DNA of 64,000 nucleotides from Gordonibacter massiliensis (ex Traore et al. 2017) (GCA_900170005.1 LT827128.1:3778168-3842167); one strand, 5' to 3'; shown: positions 1 to 8,692, counted from the first letter of the stretch. Notes: generated by a model not told the origin, from the sequence alone. Program-made: numbers and translations.

Positions 1-302
1 GCTATCTCGAACGCGACTTCCCCTTGTACTTCCTCACCGCGGAGATGCTCGCCTTGCTCGGCTACGGCACGTACTCCGAGCTCATTGAGGCCACGGGCGG
101 CATCGCCCACGTGCTCGCGCGCGTCGACGACCTGGAGGAGCTCGAACGCGGCATGCTGGAGCTCAAGGTGGGGGAGGGCTACCGCATCTGCTACTCGTTC
201 GTCTGCAAGGACGGCTCCCTGCTGCCGGTGGAGGAGCGCGGCTTCGCCGTCGAAGCGGAGGACGGGCGCCCCGCCATCATCGGGCTGTGCACGGTGCTTT
301 AG
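1..302 (+). CDS. PAS-domain protein, C-terminal end (partial)
   Basis: The reading frame is open from the left edge (first complete codon at base 3) to a TAG at 300-302, so only the last ~100 residues are present. They read like the second half of a PAS sensor fold: a MLALLGYG-type helix, then a basic YRICYSF strand, a KDGS turn and an IIGLCTVL closing strand. PAS domains bind small ligands or cofactors and pass the signal to an attached output domain, such as a kinase, GGDEF or HTH domain. Because the PAS unit is at the very C-terminus, any output domain must lie upstream, outside the window. The TTG at base 24 is not a real start. Confidence 0.7.
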   Translation, partial: YLERDFPLYFLTAEMLALLGYGTYSELIEATGGIAHVLARVDDLEELERGMLELKVGEGYRICYSFVCKDGSLLPVEERGFAVEAEDGRPAIIGLCTVL

Positions 303-389
303 AGCCGCGCCGGCGTGTTGAGCAACTCCCGCCGTACCGAACCGTACCCGTCCCTCCATCGCAAATCCACGTTCCCCGCTCCGCATTGC

Positions 390-418
390 TTGATCGAGGC
401 GGGGATATGCGCTACCAT
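390..418 (+). promoter_or_regulatory. Probable sigma-70 promoter of the fsa-rho operon
   Basis: A TTGATC -35 box (390-395) and a TACCAT -10 box (413-418) are separated by 17 bp. They lie about 180 bp upstream of fsa, in a 296-bp gap that otherwise shows no gene. The long leader that follows has no structure I can name. Confidence 0.5.
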
Positions 419-598
419 AGACCGGTATCAAATCCCCGCACCGAACACGAACGCGCACGTCGACTTCCGACGTGAAGGCGTGGTGCGCCAAGGAAGAAAG
501 ACAAGCCTCATCGCTTCGAACCCCAAACCCCGCACGGAATCTATGCGCGCTCTCGCGTGCATTCCCATATCGTTAAGCCCAACCATAAGGAGGACTAG

Positions 599-1261
599 GT
601 GAAATTCTTTCTGGACACCGCCGATCTCGCCGAGATCGAAGAGGCGGCCAGCTGGGGCGTGCTCGCGGGCGTGACCACGAACCCGACGCTCTACGCGCGC
701 ACGGGCGGCAAGCTCGCCGATTTCCACAACCACATCAAGCGCATCTGCGAGCTGGTGGACGGCCCCGTGTCCGCCGAGAGCGTGGCCATGACGCGCGACG
801 AGATGGTGTGCGACGGCCGCGAGCTGGCCGCGCTCGCCGACAACGTGGTGGTGAAGCTGCCCACCACGATCGAGGGCCTGGCCGCCACCAAGCAGCTGGC
901 CAGCGAGGGCATCCCGGTGAACATGACGCTGTGCTTCAGCGTGCCGCAGGCCATCATGGCCGCCCGCGCCGGCGCCCGCTACATCAGCCCGTTCGTGGGC
1001 CGCTTTGACGACATCTCCGAAGACGGCCTCGGCCAGCTGAACGACGTGGTCGCCGCCGTGAACAACTACGATTTCGGCCACGACGTGGAGATCATCGCCG
1101 CCTCCGTGCGCAGCGCGAACCACGTGGCCCAGGCCGCCCTCATGGGTGCGGACATCGCCACGGTGCCCTTCGCGGCGCTGAAGAAGTGCGTGCAGCACCC
1201 GCTCACCGATCGCGGCCTCGACGCCTTCATGAAGGACTGGGAGAAAGTGCAGAACGCATGA
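599..1261 (+). CDS. fsa: Fructose-6-phosphate aldolase / transaldolase-like protein
   Basis: This 220-residue protein belongs to the short transaldolase (FSA/TalC) family of class I aldolases. They form a Schiff base to cleave or make fructose 6-phosphate or sedoheptulose 7-phosphate in the cytosol. Visible motifs are the N-terminal MKFFLDTADLAEI, the GVTTNPTL loop and the catalytic lysine in NVVVKLP (Lys86). Length matches FSA rather than the ~320-residue classical transaldolases. The start is GTG at 599, placed by AAGGAGGA at 586-593. The stop TGA overlaps the ATG of rho, so the two genes are translationally coupled, an arrangement also seen in other Gram-positives. Sequence alone cannot decide between aldolase and transaldolase activity. 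Confidence 0.9.
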   Translation: MKFFLDTADLAEIEEAASWGVLAGVTTNPTLYARTGGKLADFHNHIKRICELVDGPVSAESVAMTRDEMVCDGRELAALADNVVVKLPTTIEGLAATKQLASEGIPVNMTLCFSVPQAIMAARAGARYISPFVGRFDDISEDGLGQLNDVVAAVNNYDFGHDVEIIAASVRSANHVAQAALMGADIATVPFAALKKCVQHPLTDRGLDAFMKDWEKVQNA

Positions 1262-2985
1262 GCGACAACGAAGCAGCTACCATGACCGCCGAGGCGCCCG
1301 CGGCGAGCAAGCCGACGCGCCGCCGCTCCACGAGCGTGAACGCCAAGGCGTCCGCGGCGAAGGAGCCGGCCGCCAAGGCCGCGGCGAAGACTCCGGCCGA
1401 GAAGCCCTCCGAGCCGCAGGCCGACGGCGGCGCCCCCGCCGCGCATGCCGGCAGAACGCCGCGCAAGTCCGTGAAGGCCGGCGGCACGTCCGCCCCGCAG
1501 CAGGGCTCCGGCACCGCCAAGCGCCCCGGTCAGAACTCCAGCGGCCGCAGCAACGCGAACGCGGGCCAAAGCGGCGGCAACCGCCAGAAGCAGAACAACA
1601 ACCAGCGCCAGAACGCCTCCGGCGGCAAGCAGAACAACAACAATAACAACCGCCGCCAGCGCCGCCCGCACGACAACAACCGCGGTCCCCGCGAGGTGCA
1701 GCCCAGCGTGTCGCGCGACGATCTGACGAAGCTCAAGGTCGCCGAGCTGCGCGAGAAGGCCGCCGAGCTGGGCGTGGACGCCACGGGCCTGAAGAAGGCC
1801 GAGCTCGTGGAAGCCGTGTTCGAGGCCAGCGTGAAGGCCGAGGGCTTCATCGAGGTGTCGGGCATCCTCGACATCCTGGCCGACGGCTACGGCTTCTTGC
1901 GCACGCAGGGCTACCTGCCCAGCGAGTCCGACTGCTACGTGGGGCTTTCCACCATCCGCCGCAACGGCCTGCGCAAGGGCGACCTCGTGACCGGCCAGAC
2001 GCGCCCCGCCCGCGAGAACGAGAAGTACGCCGCCATCCAGAAGGTCACGGCCGTGAACGGCACGCCTATCGAGGAATGCGGCAACCGCGTGCGCTTCGGC
2101 GACCTCACGCCGGTGTATCCCGACGAGTGCTTCCACATGGAGCACGGCAAGAGCACCGTCACGGCGCGCGTCATCGACCTCGTGTCGCCCATCGGCAAGG
2201 GCCAGCGCGGCCTTATCGTGAGCCCCCCGAAGGCCGGCAAGACCACCGTGCTGAAGGACATCGCGGCGGCCATCAGCGCGAACAACCCCGAGGTGCACCT
2301 CATGTGCCTGCTCGTGGACGAGCGTCCCGAGGAAGTGACCGACATGGAGCGCTCCATCAAGGGCGAGGTCGTGTCCTCCACGTTCGACATGCCCACGGAG
2401 AACCACATCGCCGTGGCCGAGCTCGTCATCGAGCGCGCGAAGCGGCTCGTGGAGTGCGGGCGCGACGTGGTCGTGCTGCTGGACTCCCTCACGCGCCTGG
2501 CGCGCGCCTACAACCTGGCGCAGCCCGCGTCGGGCCGCATCCTGTCCGGCGGCGTGGACTCCACGGCGCTCTACCCGCCGAAGCGCTTCTTGGGCGCCGC
2601 CCGCAACATCGAGAACGGCGGCAGCCTCACTATCCTGGCCTCGGCGCTCATCGACACCGGCTCCAAGATGGACGAGGTCATCTTCGAGGAGTTCAAGGGC
2701 ACGGGCAACATGGAGCTCAAGCTCGACCGCAACCTGGCCGACCGCCGCATCTTCCCGGCCATCGACCCGGTGGCGTCCGGCACCCGCAAGGAGGAGCTGC
2801 TGCTCGATCCGCAGGAGGCGCCGCTCATCTGGGCCGTGCGCCGCATCCTGTCGAACACGAACAACACCGAGCGCGCCATGGACATGCTCATCAAGTCGCT
2901 CAAGCAAACCGACACGAACCAGGAGTTCCTGTTGCGCACGGCCAAGAAGGCCCAGCACAGCAAGGGCGACGCCATAGAGATCTAG
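1258..2985 (+). CDS. rho: Transcription termination factor Rho
   Basis: Rho is the hexameric RNA helicase that ends untranslated transcripts. The 575-residue product has a Rho_N (SAP-like) segment starting LTKLKVAELREKA near residue 160. An RNA-binding cold-shock-like domain follows, then the ATPase core with a P-loop (PPKAGKTTVLK), a Walker B (VVVLLDSLTRLARAYN) and the conserved ARNIENGGSLT and NLADRRIFPAID segments. The first ~155 residues are low complexity: Ala/Lys/Pro-rich, then Gln/Asn/Arg-rich with a run of six Asn. This insertion makes it much longer than the 419-residue E. coli protein, as in other Actinobacteria. The start is the ATG at 1258 overlapping the fsa stop; the in-frame codons upstream lie within fsa. 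Confidence 0.97.
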   Translation: MSDNEAATMTAEAPAASKPTRRRSTSVNAKASAAKEPAAKAAAKTPAEKPSEPQADGGAPAAHAGRTPRKSVKAGGTSAPQQGSGTAKRPGQNSSGRSNANAGQSGGNRQKQNNNQRQNASGGKQNNNNNNRRQRRPHDNNRGPREVQPSVSRDDLTKLKVAELREKAAELGVDATGLKKAELVEAVFEASVKAEGFIEVSGILDILADGYGFLRTQGYLPSESDCYVGLSTIRRNGLRKGDLVTGQTRPARENEKYAAIQKVTAVNGTPIEECGNRVRFGDLTPVYPDECFHMEHGKSTVTARVIDLVSPIGKGQRGLIVSPPKAGKTTVLKDIAAAISANNPEVHLMCLLVDERPEEVTDMERSIKGEVVSSTFDMPTENHIAVAELVIERAKRLVECGRDVVVLLDSLTRLARAYNLAQPASGRILSGGVDSTALYPPKRFLGAARNIENGGSLTILASALIDTGSKMDEVIFEEFKGTGNMELKLDRNLADRRIFPAIDPVASGTRKEELLLDPQEAPLIWAVRRILSNTNNTERAMDMLIKSLKQTDTNQEFLLRTAKKAQHSKGDAIEI

Positions 2986-3040
2986 CGAGCCGGCATGCAG
3001 CCGTCAAGCGCCCGTCAGGCGCGTCCGGGCTGCCCCGGCC

Positions 3041-3108
3041 TATAATGGAACCGCTGTGGGAACCGCATCCGTTCGGGTGCGGTTCCCTGGCTCATGAGGT
3101 AGTATGAT
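3041..3108 (+). promoter_or_regulatory. -10-like box and 13-bp hairpin between rho and sppA
   Basis: A perfect TATAAT lies at 3041-3046 without a convincing -35. Just downstream is a stem of GGGAACCGCATCC (3058-3070) pairing with GGGTGCGGTTCCC (3075-3087), with one G-U pair and a GTTC loop. No T-tract follows, so this is either a weak terminator of rho or a 5'-leader hairpin of sppA. A second -10-like TATGAT sits at 3103-3108. Confidence 0.35.
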
Positions 3109-3131
3109 CCCAACCCAAACGAGGAGGGAAC

Positions 3132-4187
3132 ATGTCCCAGGACAGCAATTGGCAACAGCAGGTGTGGCAGCAGCCCGCCCAGCCGGGCGCGCCGGCTCCC
3201 CAGCCGCAACCGTATCCGCCGTACTACCAGCCCCAGCCGCCTAAGAAGAGCCGCGGCTGGATCGTCGCGCTCGTGGCGGTGCTGTGCGTGTTCGGCGTCA
3301 TCGCGCTGGGCATGTGGTCGTGCACGTCGGCCGTGTCCTCGTCGTTCGGCACGCTGGGGTCGCTCGGCGCCTCCTCGTACGCCTCCGACGCCGACTACCT
3401 CACCTCCGACGCTATCGGCGTCATCGACGTGGACGGCACCATCCAGTACGACGGCACCACGTGCAGCCCCGAGGGTCTGAAGGCGCAGCTCGACCGCGCC
3501 GAGCAGAACAACCACATCAAGGCCGTGGTGCTGCGCGTCAACTCCGGCGGCGGCACGGCCACGGCCGGCGAGGAGATGGCCGACTACGTGCGCGGCTTCA
3601 GCAAGCCCGTCGTGGTTTCGAGCGCGTCCATGAACGCGAGCGCCGCCTACGAGATATCCAGCCAGGCCGACTACATCTACACGGCCAAGACCACGGCCAT
3701 CGGCGCCATCGGCACGGCCCTGCAGATCACCGACCTGTCGGGCCTCATGGAGAAGCTGGGCATATCCATCGAGAACGTCACGTCGTCCGACAGCAAGGAT
3801 TCCAGCTACGGCACGCGCCCGCTCACCGACGAGGAGCGCGCCTATTACCAGAACATGGTCAACCAGATCAACGAGACGTTCATCCAGACGGTCGCCGAGG
3901 GTCGCGGCATGAGCACCGACGAGGTGCGCGCGCTGGCCACCGGCATGACGTTCACCGGCATGGAGGCGGTGGAGAACGGCCTGGCCGACGAGATCGGCAC
4001 GAAGGAGGACGCCGTGGCGAAGGCCGCCGCGCTCGCGAACGTGACCGCGTACAAAACGGTCGCCCTGGAAAACCCCACGTCGAGCCTGAACGACCTGCTG
4101 AGCCTGATGTCGTCCAGCCGCGTGTCGGCCGACGATTTGTCCCAAGCCCTGAAGGAGCTGGAAAACGATGGCAGCCTCGCCCGATAA
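3132..4187 (+). CDS. sppA: Signal peptide peptidase SppA (S49 family)
   Basis: SppA is a membrane-anchored serine protease that degrades leftover signal peptides. The 351-residue protein has a Gln/Pro-rich cytoplasmic N-terminus (about 1-36), one membrane segment (about 38-60) and an S49 protease domain. The oxyanion-strand motif VVLRVNSGGGT and the serine-containing SMNASAAYEIS motif are both visible. A lysine in DSKDSSYGTRPLT sits where the general base of SppA36-type enzymes is expected. Length fits the short, single-domain Gram-positive form. The start ATG follows GAGGAGGG. The last 20 bases overlap metG in another frame, so the two are probably one operon. Confidence 0.9.
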   Translation: MSQDSNWQQQVWQQPAQPGAPAPQPQPYPPYYQPQPPKKSRGWIVALVAVLCVFGVIALGMWSCTSAVSSSFGTLGSLGASSYASDADYLTSDAIGVIDVDGTIQYDGTTCSPEGLKAQLDRAEQNNHIKAVVLRVNSGGGTATAGEEMADYVRGFSKPVVVSSASMNASAAYEISSQADYIYTAKTTAIGAIGTALQITDLSGLMEKLGISIENVTSSDSKDSSYGTRPLTDEERAYYQNMVNQINETFIQTVAEGRGMSTDEVRALATGMTFTGMEAVENGLADEIGTKEDAVAKAAALANVTAYKTVALENPTSSLNDLLSLMSSSRVSADDLSQALKELENDGSLAR

Positions 4188-6222
4188 CGTACAACACCTG
4201 AGCGCCGCGCCCGCCGAGGAGCGCGTCGCCTGGCCGAAGCGCGCCGTGGTGACGGCGGGCATGCCCTACGGCAACAAGCCGCTGCACTTCGGCCACATCG
4301 CCGGCGTGTTCGTGCCCGCCGACGCCTTCGCGCGCTTCCTGCGCGACCGCATCGGCCCCGAGAACGTGCGCTTCATCAGCGGCACGGACTGCTTCGGCTC
4401 GCCCATCAACGAGGGCTACCGCAAGCTCGTGGAGGCCGGCGAGTTCGACGGCACCATCGAGGAGTACGTGCGGCGCAACCACGACGCCCAGAAGGCCACG
4501 CTCGAAGCCTACGGCATCAGCCTGTCCATCTACGAGGGGTCCGGCATGGGCCACTCCGGCGACGTGCACCAGCTCATCAGCGAGAAGTTCATCGAGAAGC
4601 TGCACGAGAACGGGCATTTGCACAAGCGTGCCACGCTGCAGTTCTACGACGCCGAGGCCGGCACGTTCCTTAACGGCCGCCAGGTGGTCGGCCGCTGCCC
4701 CGTGCAGGGCTGCAAGTCCGAGCACGCCTACGCCGACGAGTGCGACCTGGGGCACAGCTACGCCCCCGAGGACCTTATCGCGCCGAAATCGTCGCTCACG
4801 GACACCGTTCCCGAGATGCGCCCGGTGGAGAACTGGTACTTCGACCTGCCCGCCTTCGGCGACTTCCTGCGCGAGCGCACGGCCGAGCTCGAGGCCGACC
4901 CGAACGTCCGCCCCATCGTGCCGCAGGCCGTGAAGGAGTTTTTGGCGCCCCCCGTCGTCTACATCAAGAACGACGCGCGCGAGGCCTACGAGGCCGTGGC
5001 TGCCGACCTGCCGGCCCACGAGTTGCGCGAACCCGAGAAGGGCAAGCAGAGCTTCGAGATAGAGTTCAAGACCATCGACGACCGCGACGCGGCGCGCGAC
5101 GTGCTGGGGCAGGCGGGCATCCGCTTCCGCACCGGCAAGGCGCTCGTGCCGTTCCGCATCACCGGCAACATCGAGTGGGGGGTCGCGGCCCCGGTCATCG
5201 ACGGCGTGGAGGGCCTCACCGTGTGGTGCTGGCCCGAGAGCCTGTGGGCGCCCATGTCGTTCACCATGGCCGTGAACGACCAGATGGGGCTGCCGCGCGG
5301 CAGCTGGCGCGACTGGTGGTGCTCGGAAGACGCCGAGGTCTACCAGTTCATCGGCCAGGACAACCTGTACTTCTACGGCGTGGCGCAGCCGGCGCTCATC
5401 GAGGCGCTGCGCCCCGGCGACATCCTCGCTCCTGGCGTTACGGACAACCCCATCCGCCAGACGCGGCTCGTGGCGAACCACCACATCCTGTTCGGCGACA
5501 AGAAGGCGTCGTCGTCGGGGTCGGTGAAGCCGCCCACGGCCGACGAGCTGTTGGATTTCTATACGGTCGAGCAGCTGCGCGCGCACTTCCTGGCGCTCGG
5601 CCTGGACCAGAAGTCCGTGGGCTTCAAGCCCAAGCCGTTCCTGGCCACCCCGGAGGAGCTGGCCGACCCGCGCGTGGCCGACCCGGTGCTCAAGGAGGGC
5701 GCGCTGCTCATCAACGTGTTCAACCGCCTGGCCCGCAGCTGCTTCTACGAGGCGCAGAAGAACTTCGAAGGCTACCTGCCGCTCGGCCGCCCCACGGAAG
5801 CCGCGCTCGCGCGCGCGAACGAGACGCTCGCGGCCTACGACCGGCTCATGCTGAAGGTGGAGCTGCACTCGGTCATGTCGCTCATGGACGAGTTCATCCG
5901 CTTCGCGAACAAGCACTGGTCCGACGGCATCCGCGCGGCCGAGCTCGAGGACGACGACGAGCTGCGCCGCCAGGTGCTCGTGGACTCGTTCTACCTGCTG
6001 CGCGTGGCCACGCTGCTCATGCACCCCATCGTTCCGGCGGGCACCGAGAAGATCTGCGACTACCTGAGCTTCGAGTTCGACGACTTCTTCAGCTGGAACT
6101 ACGATCTGGAGAACGTTGACGAGCTGTGCAGCGCCGGCGAGATCGACGAGCGCCGCCACCGCATCCGCGAGCTGCCGCCCCGGTTCGACTTCTTCGAGAA
6201 GCACCCGTCGCAGTACAAGTAA
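4168..6222 (+). CDS. metG: Methionyl-tRNA synthetase (class I, divergent signature motifs)
   Basis: This 684-residue protein has the MetRS layout: class I catalytic core, connective peptide with a Cys-based metal site (GRCPVQGC and the following CDLGHSY), and an anticodon-binding helical bundle. The HIGH motif is present as HFGH. Several signature positions differ from typical MetRS: GTDCFGSPIN replaces GTDEHGTP, KKASSSGSV replaces KMSKS, and TVWCWPESLW stands where VWFDAP is usual. It may be the organism's only MetRS in a lineage-specific form, or a MetRS-like paralogue with a changed job. The start ATG overlaps sppA by 20 bp. Confidence 0.75.
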   Translation: MAASPDNVQHLSAAPAEERVAWPKRAVVTAGMPYGNKPLHFGHIAGVFVPADAFARFLRDRIGPENVRFISGTDCFGSPINEGYRKLVEAGEFDGTIEEYVRRNHDAQKATLEAYGISLSIYEGSGMGHSGDVHQLISEKFIEKLHENGHLHKRATLQFYDAEAGTFLNGRQVVGRCPVQGCKSEHAYADECDLGHSYAPEDLIAPKSSLTDTVPEMRPVENWYFDLPAFGDFLRERTAELEADPNVRPIVPQAVKEFLAPPVVYIKNDAREAYEAVAADLPAHELREPEKGKQSFEIEFKTIDDRDAARDVLGQAGIRFRTGKALVPFRITGNIEWGVAAPVIDGVEGLTVWCWPESLWAPMSFTMAVNDQMGLPRGSWRDWWCSEDAEVYQFIGQDNLYFYGVAQPALIEALRPGDILAPGVTDNPIRQTRLVANHHILFGDKKASSSGSVKPPTADELLDFYTVEQLRAHFLALGLDQKSVGFKPKPFLATPEELADPRVADPVLKEGALLINVFNRLARSCFYEAQKNFEGYLPLGRPTEAALARANETLAAYDRLMLKVELHSVMSLMDEFIRFANKHWSDGIRAAELEDDDELRRQVLVDSFYLLRVATLLMHPIVPAGTEKICDYLSFEFDDFFSWNYDLENVDELCSAGEIDERRHRIRELPPRFDFFEKHPSQYK

Positions 6223-6228
6223 TCCGGA

Positions 6229-6383
6229 GGGGCTGTATCAAAGCGCCGTTTTCGCCAGTCGTGCAGGGCGAGGGCTCTGTCCTTGCCGCTCGACAAGCAA
6301 CGTTTCCGCAGGGTAAGGGGAGAGCCCCCGACCCGCGGAACGGCCAACGCGAACAGGCGTTTTGGCAGCTTTGATACAACCCC
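6229..6383. repeat. Palindromic intergenic element, family A (copy 1)
   Basis: The 16-base arms GGGGCTGTATCAAAGC (6229-6244) and GCTTTGATACAACCCC (6368-6383) are inverted with one mismatch and bound a 155-bp element filling the metG-rnhA gap. The internal segment 6263-6312 is about 90% identical (45 of 50 bases by eye) to the reverse complement of 16319-16368, inside a similar element. No coding capacity is evident, and the structure is MITE-like. Confidence 0.7.
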
Positions 6384-6405
6384 TTCCTCTCTCGAAAGGA
6401 AACGC

Positions 6406-6882
6406 ATGCAGGTAGAGATCTTCACCGACGGCTCGGCGCGGGGCAATCCGGGGCCGGGCGGGTACGGTGCGGTGATGCGTTTCGTGGACAGCGCCGGGCG
6501 CGCGCACGAGAAAGAGCTATCCCAAGGCTACGAGCACACCACGAACAACCGCATGGAGCTCATGGCCGTGATCGCGGGCCTCGAGGCGCTCAAGCGGCCG
6601 TGCGACGTCACGCTGTACTCCGACTCGCAGTACGTGGTGAACGCCTTCAACCAGCACTGGGTGGAGGGCTGGCTCAAACGCGGTTGGAAGAACTCCCAGA
6701 AACAGCCCGTGAAGAACGACGATCTGTGGAAGCGCCTGCTCGCGGCCAAGAAGCCGCACAAGGTGGAGTTCGTGTGGGTGAAGGGCCACGCCGGGCACCC
6801 CGAGAACGAGCGCTGCGACGAGCTGGCCACCGCCGCCGCCGACGGCGAAGGGCGCATCGCGGACGAGGGGTTCGCCGGCTAG
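6406..6882 (+). CDS. rnhA: Ribonuclease HI
   Basis: RNase HI cuts the RNA strand of RNA-DNA hybrids such as R-loops and replication primers. The 158-residue product has the full acidic active site: Asp8 in [16 protein letters not shown], Glu51 in NNRMELMA, Asp73 in YSDSQYVV and Asp138 in NERCDELA. His128 is in the flexible loop [10 protein letters not shown], and a basic handle region ([16 protein letters not shown]) is also present. Length matches the E. coli enzyme. The start ATG at 6406 follows GAAAGGA; upstream in-frame codons run through the palindromic element and are rejected. It stands alone in a single-gene unit. Confidence 0.96.
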   Translation: MQVEIFTDGSARGNPGPGGYGAVMRFVDSAGRAHEKELSQGYEHTTNNRMELMAVIAGLEALKRPCDVTLYSDSQYVVNAFNQHWVEGWLKRGWKNSQKQPVKNDDLWKRLLAAKKPHKVEFVWVKGHAGHPENERCDELATAAADGEGRIADEGFAG

Positions 6883-7000
6883 GGTTGCAGGGCGGACAGC
6901 TTCCTTCCGCTCTGGTTGCTCGATCGGCTTCCGACCGGCTGTTTTCCTGTGATGTTCCTGTATCGATACGGTAGAGACTCGGAAACGCCCCGGCAGTGTC

Positions 7001-7009
7001 TGCTAGACT
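7001..7009 (+). promoter_or_regulatory. Extended -10 box upstream of the NlpC/P60 gene
   Basis: TGCTAGACT has the TG extension and a TAGACT hexamer 45 bp upstream of the start codon. No good -35 is visible. The same nine bases occur at 62955-62963 before the amino-acid ABC operon. Confidence 0.35.
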
Positions 7010-7053
7010 GTTGCTCAACGTATAAGAGCGAAGAAGCAGGTGGAGGCCCCCAC

Positions 7054-8184
7054 ATGCAGCACAGTGCAACGCAGACGCGCGCCAAGGGCGCACTGGCCGG
7101 TTTTCTCGCGGCGACGCTCGCCGCATCCCTTATGATCCCCTCGCTCGCGTTCGCCGAGCCCACGTCCGCCGAGAAGCAAGCCGAGGCCAGCGCCGCGCTC
7201 GCGTCTTTGAACTCCATGCAGGAGAAGCTGGACCAGGCGGCAGTCACCTATGACGAAGCACTCAAGGCCAAGCAAGAGGCCGAGTCGAGCCGCGACGAGG
7301 CGCAGGCGCGCATCGACGAAGCAAGCGACCAGATCGCCGATTTGCAGGGGCGCTTGGGTTCGCGCGCCCGTAGCATGTACCGTACTGGCAGCAGCTCGGT
7401 TGTCGACCTGCTGTTGGGCGCCACGTCGTTCGAGGCGTTCGCCACGAACTGGGATCTGCTCAACCTGATGAACAACAACGACGCCGACCTCGTGCAACAG
7501 ACGAAGGATCTGCGCGCCGAGGTGCAAGAGCAAGAAGCTGTGCTGGCCGAGCAGGAACGAGTCGCCAAGGAGAAGGCAGACGAGGCCAAGCGCATGCAGG
7601 ACGAGGCGGCGAGCACCATGAACGCCATGCAGGCTACCTACGACAGCCTAAGTGCCGAAGCTGCTGCGCTGCTCGAGCAGGAGCGCGCCGCTCAGCAGGC
7701 CGCTCAGGCTGCGCAGGCGCAGGCCGTGGTCGATGCGTCCGCCGCACAGGCGACGAACAACGGCGGCGGCAACTCCGGCAACGGCAACGGCGGCGGCAAC
7801 TCCGGCGGCGGCAACGGCGGCGGTTCCGGCTACACGCCTCCTGCGTACGACGAGGCCATTGCCGGCACGGTCGTGGGGCGTGCCTACAGCCAACTGGGCA
7901 AGCCATACGGCTATGACGATCCCAGCTACGGGGCGGGACCGACCATGTACGACTGCTCCGGCTTCGTGGCGTTCTGCCTGTCGGGAAGCTATTCTCGCAT
8001 GGGCAGCACGCTCACGTTCATGAACTGGCCCCAGGTGAGCGACCCCCAGCCAGGCGATGTCTGCGTCAGCCCAAGCCATTGCGGCATCTACATCGGCGGT
8101 AACCAGATGATCCACTCCGCCACGTTCGGTGTGGGCGTCATCCAGGGTCCCGTGCAGGGCGACATGATCATCGTGCGTCCGTAG
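7054..8184 (+). CDS. Secreted NlpC/P60 peptidoglycan endopeptidase with coiled-coil
   Basis: The 376-residue exported cell-wall hydrolase resembles RipA or PcsB-type proteins. A Sec signal peptide ends at AFA-EP (about residue 34). A long Ala/Glu/Gln-rich coiled coil follows (about 38-230), then a Gly/Asn-rich linker (about 234-262) and a C-terminal NlpC/P60 cysteine peptidase. The catalytic Cys is in YDCSGF (about residue 301) and the His in SHCGIYIGG (about 342). Such enzymes cut the D-Glu/diamino-acid bond in peptide stems during cell separation, and the coiled coil usually mediates FtsEX-type control or autoinhibition. The start is ATG 7054 after AGGTGGAGG. A strong hairpin terminator follows the gene, so it is probably monocistronic. 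Confidence 0.9.
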   Translation: MQHSATQTRAKGALAGFLAATLAASLMIPSLAFAEPTSAEKQAEASAALASLNSMQEKLDQAAVTYDEALKAKQEAESSRDEAQARIDEASDQIADLQGRLGSRARSMYRTGSSSVVDLLLGATSFEAFATNWDLLNLMNNNDADLVQQTKDLRAEVQEQEAVLAEQERVAKEKADEAKRMQDEAASTMNAMQATYDSLSAEAAALLEQERAAQQAAQAAQAQAVVDASAAQATNNGGGNSGNGNGGGNSGGGNGGGSGYTPPAYDEAIAGTVVGRAYSQLGKPYGYDDPSYGAGPTMYDCSGFVAFCLSGSYSRMGSTLTFMNWPQVSDPQPGDVCVSPSHCGIYIGGNQMIHSATFGVGVIQGPVQGDMIIVRP

Positions 8185-8248
8185 ACGGGCTTTCACGCAA
8201 GGACCTGCGCGGCGAAGGGGCCTCGACGGCCCTGTCGACAAGTGAAGA

Positions 8249-8290
8249 ACGAGCACCGGCGATCCTGCGATTCGCCGGTGCTCGTCGTTT
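8249..8290 (+). terminator. Intrinsic terminator after the NlpC/P60 gene
   Basis: A perfect 14-bp stem pairs 8249-8262 (ACGAGCACCGGCGA) with 8272-8285. It has a 9-base loop and is followed by CGTTT. Confidence 0.7.
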
Positions 8291-8396
8291 GGGAGCCCTC
8301 CCATTTAATTGCCCTTACTTGAGCGTCTCCTCTTTGTTGTGGCATCAACCGGTTCGGTATCTCATTGCCGCCGGCCCCCGAATGAGGGTCGAGGGT

Positions 8397-8573
8397 CTGT
8401 TTTTGGGCAAAATCAGGGGTAGGGCACCGCGAGGCTTCGGCATGCGGATGGTCGAGCGGCGTTCCCCCTGTTCGCTGCATGCTGCGATGGGCGGAGCGGG
8501 CGCAAACGGCTCCTCTGAGGCGCTCATGCGCCCGAAAACCGGTGCCCTACGGGCTTTTCTGCCCAAAACCAGG
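8397..8573. repeat. Long imperfect palindromic element in a gene-free gap
   Basis: The arms at 8397-8429 and 8540-8573 are inverted copies. Both contain TTTTGGGCA and GTAGGGCACCG blocks with a few mismatches, and they enclose ~110 bp. The whole 8185-8692 gap has no credible gene. It holds the terminator at 8249-8290 and this element. Confidence 0.6.
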
Positions 8574-8692
8574 CCGTCTTTTTGCGCGCGCTGCCGTCGG
8601 TGTCGTGGGGAACCGCGCATCAGCTAGGCTACCGTCGCTTTCCGATCGCGATGCGTCAAGGACGTGCCAGCGAGAGGGCGTTCGACCGCCGT

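Noticed and set aside
1066-2958. Very long open frame on the minus strand opposite rho (about 630 codons)
   Set aside because: It has no ribosome site, is His/Arg/Ala-rich and is the shadow of high-GC third positions in rho. Similar shadows occur opposite pdxS, pyk, the LCP gene and the giant surface gene.
3132-3240. Cell-wall or secretion role for the Gln/Pro-rich start of SppA
   Set aside because: It is a short low-complexity cytoplasmic leader before a normal membrane anchor, common in Actinobacteria, and shows no motif.
6916-7053. Longer N-terminus for the NlpC/P60 protein
   Set aside because: The extension lies in the promoter region and would bury the signal peptide; ATG 7054 has a good ribosome site and starts the signal directly.
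6883-7053. Possible cyclic-di-AMP riboswitch before the NlpC/P60 gene
   Set aside because: Such riboswitches often precede wall hydrolase genes in Actinobacteria, but the conserved sequence blocks are not present in this 171-bp gap.
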